Shown: positions 1 through 5,379 of the stretch, piece by piece
How the letters are laid out: every line of letters begins with the position of its first letter
Position numbering within the stretch: the first letter of the stretch is position 1
Assembly (NCBI GenBank): GCA_036505615.1
Contig: DASXTB010000378.1
Span: forward strand, 1-8,092
Direction: 5' to 3'
Source: DASXTB01 sp036505615
Lineage (GTDB): Bacteria > Acidobacteriota > UBA6911 > JACQSX01
Length of the DNA: 8,092 nucleotides
Position numbers and translations under genes: made by a program
Notes under the pieces: model-generated
What the model saw: the letters and a program-made list of their open reading frames with translations, nothing else
What the model was told of the DNA's origin: nothing
The model's database searches: none

Positions 1-1088
1 TGGTGGCATCGCAGGATACCAGCAGCCACCATGTGTATGTAGGCAAAGTTGTGTCCCAGGCCGAAGCCTCACCTGTTCTGCATTGGCTGGAATCATCCCC
101 CTCCGATCACGAGACATACTTGTACGATTGTCCTGCGGAAACTGTTTATGTTTGTCCGGCCAAGGCTTCCTCAGCGTCGACAGTTGTGGCATTGGATAAA
201 ACTGGCGCCAGGCTACGTAGCATTTCTCCAACATTACTGGACAGCTTGGCCAAACAACATCAGTTCCAGTGTGTAATGGCAGTTTCCTTTATCTTTGGAC
301 GGGAGTGGTGGGGGCGCATTTTTTTCCTGGATCCTTCGTTGACCGCGGATCTCGAAGAGGAATTGCGGTTCTTGCAAGAATTGGTGCGGCAAGTGGGACC
401 AGCCGTCTACAACGTTTACCTGTTACGCCGTTTGCGATTGCGGGCAGGAGCGGTGGAACGTGCGCGTTTTGCTCGCGAGCTGCATGATGGCGCGGTGCAG
501 TCACTCATCGCTGTGGAGATGCGAGTGGATGTGCTGCGTCGTCAGTCGGTCAGCCAGTCTGGAGGGGTAACTGACGAATTGGGAAGGATCCAGGGATTGC
601 TTCGTGAAGAAGTTCTCAAGTTACGAGAACTGATGCAGCAGATGAAATCGCTGGACGTGGACTCCCGCAAACTGCTGCGTTTTTTGGAAGACACAGTAGA
701 GAGGTTCCAACGGGAAACCGGAATTTCTGCCCGCTTCGTCTCCGAGATGATCGAACTCAACATGCCTCAACCGGTATGCCGGGAGATTGCCCGCATCGTC
801 CAAGAGGCATTGGTGAACGTGCGCAAGCACAGCGGAGCCCGCCAGGTGCTGGTCCGATTCAGTTCCGCTGATGCCAGATGGAATCTGGTCATCGAAGACG
901 ATGGGCGCGGTTTCCCATTCTCCGGCCGTCTTTCGCAGGCTGAACTTGAAGCGATGGGTAAAGGTCCATTAGTGATCAAAGAGCGCATTCGTTTAATTGA
1001 AGGCGAACTCACGATAGAATCAAATCCGGGCCGGGGATCCCGACTGGAAATCCGGGTCCCGCACAAGCGGGAAGCAGCGTATGGATAA
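1..1088 (+). CDS. Sensor histidine kinase, NarL/DegS type (5' end probably outside window)
   Basis: This is a signal-sensing kinase that should autophosphorylate and pass phosphate to the response regulator encoded next. Numbering from the GTG at position 3, the visible 361 residues contain a GAF-like input region (about 35-145), a HisKA_3 dimerisation and phosphoacceptor helix with the H-box E-L-H-D-G (H161), and a HATPase_c domain. The ATPase domain shows an N-box around N272, the G1 motif D-D-G-R-G-F (from D299) and a G2 motif N-P-G-R-G-S (341-346). No membrane segment is visible. Only two bases precede the GTG, and related acidobacterial kinases carry an N-terminal, often membrane, region before this module. 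The true start is therefore probably upstream, and the GTG is only the first possible start in view. The 3' end overlaps the regulator gene by 8 bases, which suggests translational coupling. Kinase assignment is firm; the signal is unknown. Confidence 0.93.
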   Translation, partial: VASQDTSSHHVYVGKVVSQAEASPVLHWLESSPSDHETYLYDCPAETVYVCPAKASSASTVVALDKTGARLRSISPTLLDSLAKQHQFQCVMAVSFIFGREWWGRIFFLDPSLTADLEEELRFLQELVRQVGPAVYNVYLLRRLRLRAGAVERARFARELHDGAVQSLIAVEMRVDVLRRQSVSQSGGVTDELGRIQGLLREEVLKLRELMQQMKSLDVDSRKLLRFLEDTVERFQRETGISARFVSEMIELNMPQPVCREIARIVQEALVNVRKHSGARQVLVRFSSADARWNLVIEDDGRGFPFSGRLSQAELEAMGKGPLVIKERIRLIEGELTIESNPGRGSRLEIRVPHKREAAYG

Positions 1089-1767
1089 CAGAAGATCGCA
1101 GCCCATTCGCATCGTGATTGCCGACGACCACCCAATTTTTCGGGATGGTTTGCGCCGCCTGTTGGAAGCAGAAGCCGATCTTAAAGTAATCGGCGAAGCG
1201 AGCGATGGCGTCGAAGCGGTTAAGCTGGCACGCCAACTTAAACCCGATATCCTACTGTTGGATTTGGCCATGCCTCGCAATCCTGGATTGGAGGCGTTGC
1301 GAGAATTGAGCTCTGGTTCCACGAATTCTGTCCGCGTCATTTTACTCACGGCCGCTGCCGAGAAAAATCAGATCGTCGAGGCGTTGCAGTTGGGAGCCCG
1401 CGGCGTGGTATTGAAAGATTCTGCTACCCAACTCTTACTGAAAAGTATTCATACCGTCATGGCGGGAGAATACTGGGTGGGGCGCGAAAGTGTCTCGAAT
1501 CTGGTGCAATACCTCAGAACACTGGTGCAATCTTCTGGCGAAGAAGCGCGGCAAAAGAAATTCGGTCTCACGCCGCGAGAGATAGAAATCGTATCCGCCG
1601 TGGTTGCCGGTTATTCCAATAAAGAGATTGCGGAATACTTTAAGATCAGCGAAGATACCGTTAAACACCATCTCAGTAACATCTTTGATAAGCTAGGCGT
1701 CTCCACAAGGCTGGAATTGGCGTTGTTTGCGGTCAATCAGTCGCTACCGCTCAAGACGATAGCCTGA
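1081..1767 (+). CDS. Response regulator, NarL/FixJ family (REC + LuxR HTH)
   Basis: This is the DNA-binding partner of the preceding kinase. The 228 residues have the usual family length. The receiver domain (about 9-125) shows the acidic pair D15-D16, the phosphoacceptor D61 in L-L-L-D-L-A-M-P, the switch T90 and the conserved K112 in G-V-V-L-K-D. The C-terminal LuxR-type helix-turn-helix (about 161-222) contains L-T-P-R-E-I-E-I-V and S-E-D-T-V-K-H-H-L-S-N-I. The ATG lies inside the last codons of the kinase gene (8-base overlap, frame shifted), and only a weak purine-rich stretch precedes it, so coupled translation is likely. It should form a dimer on DNA when phosphorylated. Targets are not shown by the sequence; the downstream pilin gene is the nearest candidate. 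All receiver residues needed for phosphorylation are present. Confidence 0.96.
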   Translation: MDNRRSQPIRIVIADDHPIFRDGLRRLLEAEADLKVIGEASDGVEAVKLARQLKPDILLLDLAMPRNPGLEALRELSSGSTNSVRVILLTAAAEKNQIVEALQLGARGVVLKDSATQLLLKSIHTVMAGEYWVGRESVSNLVQYLRTLVQSSGEEARQKKFGLTPREIEIVSAVVAGYSNKEIAEYFKISEDTVKHHLSNIFDKLGVSTRLELALFAVNQSLPLKTIA

Positions 1768-1772
1768 GCCGC

Positions 1773-1798
1773 ATGGCACTTTCGTGCCATAGGTTTTC
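1773..1798 (+). terminator. Hairpin after the two-component operon, possible weak terminator
   Basis: A perfect 7-bp inverted repeat (ATGGCAC, 1773-1779; GTGCCAT, 1784-1790) with loop TTTC starts 6 bases after the regulator stop codon. It is followed by AGGTTTTCC, a short and impure T tract. It could act as a weak intrinsic terminator or as 3'-end protection for the kinase-regulator mRNA. Confidence 0.5.
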
Positions 1799-1811
1799 CA
1801 CAGGGGGGCTA

Positions 1812-1840
1812 TTGGCAGAAGGCGATCATCCATCTACCAT
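1812..1840 (+). promoter_or_regulatory. Candidate sigma-70 promoter for the pilin gene
   Basis: TTGGCA (1812-1817, five of six matches to the -35 consensus) and TACCAT (1835-1840, four of six to the -10) are separated by exactly 17 bases. They lie between the regulator's hairpin and the pilin gene. Transcription would start near 1847, giving a leader of roughly 95 bases. A second -10-like box, TACAAT, lies at 1852-1857 but has no good -35. Prediction by eye only. Confidence 0.4.
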
Positions 1841-1845
1841 AGTAA

Positions 1846-1863
1846 CCTCAGTACAATTTGAGG
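1846..1863. promoter_or_regulatory. Inverted repeat upstream of the pilin, possible operator
   Basis: CCTCA (1846-1850) and TGAGG (1859-1863) form an inverted repeat with an 8-base centre. The centre contains the alternative -10 box TACAAT, and the left arm falls at the expected start of transcription from the 1812-1840 promoter. A dimeric regulator such as the adjacent LuxR-type protein could bind here, but the arms are short and chance is a fair explanation. Confidence 0.25.
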
Positions 1864-1929
1864 ACGTTCCACGGCAAGTTGGCCGCAGGATGAATGTGTT
1901 CTCAGATGCAGCGGGAGGCGCTAATGCGC

Positions 1930-1936
1930 AAGGAGG
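1930..1936 (+). promoter_or_regulatory. Strong ribosome binding site that sets the pilin start
   Basis: AAGGAGG is a near-perfect Shine-Dalgarno sequence 7 bases before the GTG at 1944. It decides the pilin start in favour of this GTG over the upstream in-frame ATG codons at 1773 and 1890. Confidence 0.8.
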
Positions 1937-1943
1937 GAAGCCC

Positions 1944-2108
1944 GTGAGAAGTGTTCTACGTCAACTGTGGTCAGATGAACGCGGTCAGGACATTGCTGAA
2001 TATGCAGTGATGCTGGCCGTCATTTTAGTGATCGTGGTGGGCACGATCCGTCTAATTGGGTCCAATGCCAACACCGTCTTTTCGTCGGTTGGAAGCGCTA
2101 TCCAGTAA
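1944..2108 (+). CDS. flp: Flp/Fap family type IVb pilin (Tad pilus subunit)
   Basis: This is a small pilin precursor of 54 residues, the normal size for the family. The order is a short positively charged leader (1-14), then G14, then Q-D-I-A-E-Y, then a hydrophobic helix (about 21-37) and a small polar tail. This matches the Flp motif G|XXXXEY. Prepilin peptidase (TadV/FppA type) would cut after G14, leaving E19 at +5 and Y20 at +6 of the mature protein. The mature subunit would sit in the inner membrane until assembled into a fibre. The frame is open back to 1773, but the start is placed at the GTG because of the strong ribosome binding site and the usual leader length. No tad/cpa assembly or peptidase genes are in the window, so the machinery must be encoded elsewhere. 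It is flanked by a two-component system and a terminator and appears to be its own transcription unit. Confidence 0.88.
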   Translation: MRSVLRQLWSDERGQDIAEYAVMLAVILVIVVGTIRLIGSNANTVFSSVGSAIQ

Positions 2109-2212
2109 ACCCGAGACTGGGTGGTGTGACAACGTTTGCCGACGAACGGGTCCAGCCCCCGCAACCGAATTCCTTTCTGTCCTGATTTCCCAGCGTGCTA
2201 CCCTCTTACCCG

Positions 2213-2246
2213 ATGCGTGAGCCCAAAGCTCACGCATTTGTTCTTC
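2213..2246 (+). terminator. Strong intrinsic terminator after the pilin gene
   Basis: A perfect 10-bp stem (ATGCGTGAGC, 2213-2222; GCTCACGCAT, 2228-2237) with loop CCAAA is followed by a T-rich run ending TTGTTCTT. It lies about 105 bases after the pilin stop and 7 bases before the end of the convergent M48 gene. On the minus strand there is no T run, so it is best read as a plus-strand terminator, though the hairpin could also stabilise the 3' end of the opposing mRNA. Confidence 0.8.
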
Positions 2247-2253
2247 TGGGAGA

Positions 2254-3978
2254 CTACTTCAGAGGTGCGGTGTGCGCGACCTTGTCTGGTGTCACTCCGG
2301 GAAGCCGAATCAAAAAGGGGAAGAAGGGCGTGACCTCGAATGGCATTTTTTCCCGCGGGGAAAGAATGGCGACAGGTTTCGTCTTCACCAACTCAATGCG
2401 ATTGCTCCACGGGTCCAGTTGGACGCGGCCGCCAAGCGGCAAGGCGGCGATCTGATCAGTTCGTCGCACTTCCAGCTGGGGCGCGGAAGTCAGCAGCGCG
2501 GACATGCGTAACGACTTGCCATTTGCCAGGCCGTTGCCTAGATGTGGACGAATAAGGTTTTTGAGCTCTGGGGCACGCTCTTGCAATGCTTTCAGGAAAA
2601 GTCCGGCATTGGCAAGTTTGTCTTTGTAAGGCGAGTTGGTGAGCAGTTCCAGCGCCTTCTTGTCGGCCGCGTCCTCATCATTGGCGTTTCGGCCGAAGTC
2701 AAGACGCTCAAACGTATCCTGATCAGGAAAAAACATGCGATCGTTGAAAGCGAGCTTGGTATCCAACCGGTGACCCAAAACAATGTGGCCGAGTTCATGA
2801 GCCATCACCATTGCCAGGGACGCCTCATCGGGCAGTACGTCAAGCAGACCACGGCTCATAACGATCGTATGTCCTATGGTGAAGGACTCCAGCGGCGATG
2901 TCAGCAGCACGCGGGTATGGATCTCAGGCTGGATCTCGAGGTTGTTGGTAACTACGAGGTTGTTCACCACCGTTTGCAGGACTTTGTCGACTTCACCTTC
3001 GGGCGCAATCAATCCAACCTTCTGAAGTCGTTCGACGGCGTTGTTCTCAGCTTGACGTTCCCATAGCCGCTCACTCTCAAGGGGTGCCGCATCTTGTGCG
3101 GTGTTGCTTTGATCATGCACCGTTTGCGGGGCGTCCACCAAAATCTGAGTAAATTCCTCGTTGCGTCCAATGCGCTGCAGGTCATACCCCCAGAGCCGGG
3201 TTTGAGCTTTAAAGCGCAAGCTTCGAGTCATTCGATAATGCAGATCGGATTCTTCGCTATAAACGTAGGCCGGCAACCACAGACCAGGACGCAGGTTCAG
3301 CCGCCAACTGTCAAAATGTAGATAGTAACTGTTGCGCGAAGCGGCGGTGTACGTTCCGTTGAAGCGGACAATATTGTAGTCTTGATCCTCCACCCAGATT
3401 CTTCCGGTAAATCGTCCACCGCTGGCATGCTTCTTGGGCTCTACGTCGACCACGAGGCAACGGACTTCTCCCAGGAATTCTCTCCTGATAAACCTGAAGT
3501 CGTAATACTTGCGCTGCATGTCTTCGTCAAGCATCACCATTTGCGCAAAGCCCAAGGGCAAGAATTTCATGGAGTACAGGCTAGTCAGCTTGGAAAAGAC
3601 GCGAGTGCGAAACCCAGCCTGACCCAGGAAGGAACGATCTTCGGTTCCTTCGCTCAAATCGATTCGACCCAGAAAATACTGATCACTTGCAGGTACCATG
3701 CCCAGTTCTTTATCTGACTTCAGGTTTTGGATATAAGTCTCGACCAGAGGATGCAGATGGCGCATTTGCGCGGTGAAGAAATGCTCGCGTTCCACGACCT
3801 TGTCGATGACCTGGTCAAACGATGCAGGACTAGGCGCCGGCACACTCAACTGGGGAGCTGCGGAACCTTGGCTGGGCAAGGGAACGCTCTTGGAGTCGCT
3901 ATCCTGGCCCACAGCACACACAGAAAAAAGAAGTAGAAAAGCGAAACACGGAAGAAAGGCGGTCCTCGGACTCCCCAT
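2254..3978 (-). CDS. Exported M48-family zinc metalloprotease with long N-terminal region
   Basis: This is a probable periplasmic protease of 574 residues. An N-terminal signal peptide (about 1-24, ending A-V-G) precedes a region (about 50-300) that is rich in aromatic and beta-type sequence and contains G-R-I-W-V-E-D-Q-D-Y-N-I. It looks like a LolA/LppX-type or outer-membrane-lipoprotein-sorting fold, but that is inference. The M48 domain begins near 323. It holds the zinc site H394-E-L-G-H398 and a probable third ligand, E435, in N-D-E-D-A-A-D. That glutamate is only 37 residues after H398, closer than I expect for BepA-like M48 proteins. No TPR repeats follow, unlike BepA. A ribosome binding site AAAGGGG (3984-3990) lies 5 bases before the ATG. 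The gene starts 27 bases after the tonB-like stop, so the two are probably co-transcribed. Substrate unknown; outer-membrane protein quality control is a reasonable guess. Confidence 0.88.
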   Translation of the reverse strand: MGSPRTAFLPCFAFLLLFSVCAVGQDSDSKSVPLPSQGSAAPQLSVPAPSPASFDQVIDKVVEREHFFTAQMRHLHPLVETYIQNLKSDKELGMVPASDQYFLGRIDLSEGTEDRSFLGQAGFRTRVFSKLTSLYSMKFLPLGFAQMVMLDEDMQRKYYDFRFIRREFLGEVRCLVVDVEPKKHASGGRFTGRIWVEDQDYNIVRFNGTYTAASRNSYYLHFDSWRLNLRPGLWLPAYVYSEESDLHYRMTRSLRFKAQTRLWGYDLQRIGRNEEFTQILVDAPQTVHDQSNTAQDAAPLESERLWERQAENNAVERLQKVGLIAPEGEVDKVLQTVVNNLVVTNNLEIQPEIHTRVLLTSPLESFTIGHTIVMSRGLLDVLPDEASLAMVMAHELGHIVLGHRLDTKLAFNDRMFFPDQDTFERLDFGRNANDEDAADKKALELLTNSPYKDKLANAGLFLKALQERAPELKNLIRPHLGNGLANGKSLRMSALLTSAPQLEVRRTDQIAALPLGGRVQLDPWSNRIELVKTKPVAILSPREKMPFEVTPFFPFLIRLPGVTPDKVAHTAPLK

Positions 3979-4005
3979 AAATACCCCTTTTCGAAATTGC
4001 TTACG

Positions 4006-5049
4006 TCAGGCTAACTGAAACACGATATGCAGCACTGCGGTGGAATCAGCGGGCTGACCGTCCCGCAATGCCGGCTTAAAGCGAATCTGCTCCGCGGCCC
4101 GGGTGGCTGCTTCGTCCAACCCGTAACCCAGTCCGCGAACCAGCCGCACGATGCGCAGTCGCCCAGAAGATTCGAAAACGACTTCCAGCAGTACTTCTCC
4201 TTCGATACGCAGCTTTCTAGCTTCCTCCGTGTAGACGGGGGTTGGCTTTGAGACAATTTCCGCAGGCACTAATTTGGCAGGAGTAGGCTGAACAGCCTTG
4301 CCTTTGAGCTGGGTCGTGGAAGCCGCCTCGGTATCCCCGAAGCCGCTTTGCCTCACCGTTCCCCGAGTGGCATTCACCGTCCCGCTTCCATCCCCGACAG
4401 CGACACCGTTGCCAAATCCGGCGCTTGCGACGACCCCACGAGCGCCTCGCGAACCTCCCGTGCCATTGCCATACCCAGGCCCCGTGGGCAAATCAAAAGA
4501 TCCCTGTTGCGCGATGGTCACCGGTCGGCCATTGTTTTCGCGGGCGGGTACGCCATTCGGATCGCCAAACCCTCCGGTCTGCACGTGTTCCGGCGCCCGC
4601 GCCATGGTTGGGGTCGCCGAACTTCCCCTGGAGAAAACATTGGTTTTCACCAATTGTCGGGGTATCACCGGTGCAGCCGGTTGCAGAGCTACAGGCTTGT
4701 TTGCGGCGACCTCGATTTTGGGCGGAGCTGGTGGATCATCGGGTTGGACCTTCGCCCTTATCTCAGGGGGAAGGCGTAGAACAGCTTGCGATGGAATCTG
4801 TACGACCGCAGGAGGCTTGAACAACCGCACCGGTTGGGGCTGATGATTTACCGGAGGCGGCGTATCTACTAATCGGACAAAGTGGTAATCGTGTACCGGT
4901 GGAGTCAGAACATGCGGATGGATGACCCCAACCCAGGCGAACAGTAGAAGGAGAAGACCCTGGGCCCCCATGCTGCCCACGAATTCTATCCATGGTGGGC
5001 GCCGCTCAGGAAGGGGGCAGAACAGGACGTTGAGAGGAGCTTGAGGCAT
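4006..5049 (-). CDS. TonB-family energy transducer with proline- and glycine-rich linker
   Basis: TonB proteins link the proton-motive force, harvested by ExbB-ExbD, to outer-membrane transporters. This one has 347 residues. A short cytoplasmic N-terminus is followed by one membrane helix (about 27-43). A proline-rich stretch (about 50-130) comes next, then a glycine-rich segment (about 155-240) with repeated V-x-x-x-G-F-G-(D/N) motifs. The TonB C-terminal domain (about 268-347) shows P-V-Y-T-E-E-A-R, the G-E-V-L-L-E-V-V-F strand, the A-A-E-Q-I-R-F-K-P-A motif and a final beta strand, so it is complete. There is no clear ribosome binding site before the ATG at 5049; internal starts would remove part of the N-terminus before the helix. 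No exbB, exbD or TonB-dependent receptor is nearby. The M48 protease gene follows closely, and a candidate promoter lies about 205 bases upstream. Confidence 0.92.
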   Translation of the reverse strand: MPQAPLNVLFCPLPERRPPWIEFVGSMGAQGLLLLLFAWVGVIHPHVLTPPVHDYHFVRLVDTPPPVNHQPQPVRLFKPPAVVQIPSQAVLRLPPEIRAKVQPDDPPAPPKIEVAANKPVALQPAAPVIPRQLVKTNVFSRGSSATPTMARAPEHVQTGGFGDPNGVPARENNGRPVTIAQQGSFDLPTGPGYGNGTGGSRGARGVVASAGFGNGVAVGDGSGTVNATRGTVRQSGFGDTEAASTTQLKGKAVQPTPAKLVPAEIVSKPTPVYTEEARKLRIEGEVLLEVVFESSGRLRIVRLVRGLGYGLDEAATRAAEQIRFKPALRDGQPADSTAVLHIVFQLA

Positions 5050-5253
5050 AATACGGGTCCAATGTTCAACAACCGGGGAAAGCTGCTTTCTTCCTCAAAA
5101 CCCGAAGAAAGTGCCCAGAACTCATGGCCTTATGGGAGACGCCAGGAGCTGGTCAAGAGGTGGCTCGGCCGTGAAAGTCCGCTGACAGACCTTTCAGAGG
5201 GAAAACCGAAGCCAGGGCTTGTCAAGCAGCTGCATACCCTTATTAGCAAACAT

Positions 5254-5282
5254 ATTATCAAAAGCGGTGACGAGAAAGACAA
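5254..5282 (-). promoter_or_regulatory. Candidate promoter for the tonB-M48 operon
   Basis: Read on the minus strand, TTGTCT (5277-5282, four of six matches) and GATAAT (5254-5259, five of six) are 17 bases apart. Transcription would start near 5247 and leave a leader of about 200 bases before the TonB ATG. The long leader could hold regulation, but no recognised riboswitch is seen. Confidence 0.35.
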
Positions 5283-5307
5283 GAATTTGTATCTTCCTGT
5301 TAACAAT

Positions 5308-5362
5308 AGCCCATCCCGCAAGGATCAACAGGCTGCATCTGGAAGGATCAACGGGGTGGGCT
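5308..5362 (+). other. Long inverted repeat, RNA hairpin candidate
   Basis: Arms AGCCCATCCCG (5308-5318) and CGGGGTGGGCT (5352-5362) pair over 11 bp around a 33-base loop. As plus-strand RNA, one pair is a G-U wobble and ten are Watson-Crick. As minus-strand RNA the same position becomes an A-C mismatch. It begins 8 bases after the wbpA-like stop codon on the minus strand. No T run follows on either strand, so it is not a classic terminator; it may be a 3' stabiliser or part of a small RNA. Confidence 0.45.
5320..5352 (+). repeat. Direct repeat AAGGATCAAC, two copies
   Basis: AAGGATCAAC occurs at 5320-5329 and again at 5343-5352, 23 bases apart start to start. Both copies lie in or at the edge of the loop of the 5308-5362 inverted repeat. 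It could be a protein-binding pair or a small duplication. Confidence 0.5.
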
Positions 5363-5364
5363 GT

Positions 5365-5379
5365 CGCTGCTCAGCAGCG
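5365..5379 (-). other. Small hairpin enclosing the wbpA-like stop codon
   Basis: CGCTGC (5365-5370) and GCAGCG (5374-5379) form a perfect 6-bp stem, and the 3-base loop (5371-5373) is the TGA stop codon of the minus-strand gene. It lies 2 bases from the larger inverted repeat, so the end of this mRNA could fold into two adjacent hairpins. Confidence 0.45.

Larger units (their letters stand above)
5050..5370. other. Noncoding spacer between tonB-like and wbpA-like genes
   Basis: This 321-base spacer has no gene I can support. A plus-strand frame is open across it, but it has no ribosome binding site, no recognisable domain, and runs antisense into the wbpA-like gene. The spacer holds a candidate minus-strand promoter (5254-5282), a weaker plus-strand promoter-like pair (TTGTCA at 5219-5224, TATTAG at 5241-5246, 16-base spacing), a long inverted repeat (5308-5362) and a 10-base direct repeat within it. 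Confidence 0.6.

Noticed and set aside
1773..1943. Upstream in-frame extension of the pilin frame starting at ATG 1773
   Set aside because: The ATG lies in a hairpin stem just after the regulator, has no ribosome binding site, and the added residues do not resemble a pilin leader. The GTG at 1944 has an ideal site.
2109..2122. ACCC/GGGT hairpin directly after the pilin stop
   Set aside because: The 4-bp stem without a T run is too weak; the 10-bp stem at 2213-2237 is the credible terminator.
2542..3066. Plus-strand frame of 174 codons opposite the M48 gene
   Set aside because: It is antisense to the conserved zinc site of the protease and shows no domain or start signal of its own.
4298..4843. 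Plus-strand frame of 181 codons opposite the TonB linker
   Set aside because: It mirrors the proline/glycine-rich composition of the real TonB gene. The minus frame has a complete TonB C-terminal domain and membrane helix.
5320..5352. Paired AAGGATCAAC copies as a possible CRISPR fragment or attachment site
   Set aside because: Only two 10-base copies with a 13-base gap. There is no longer array, no integrase and no tRNA gene nearby.
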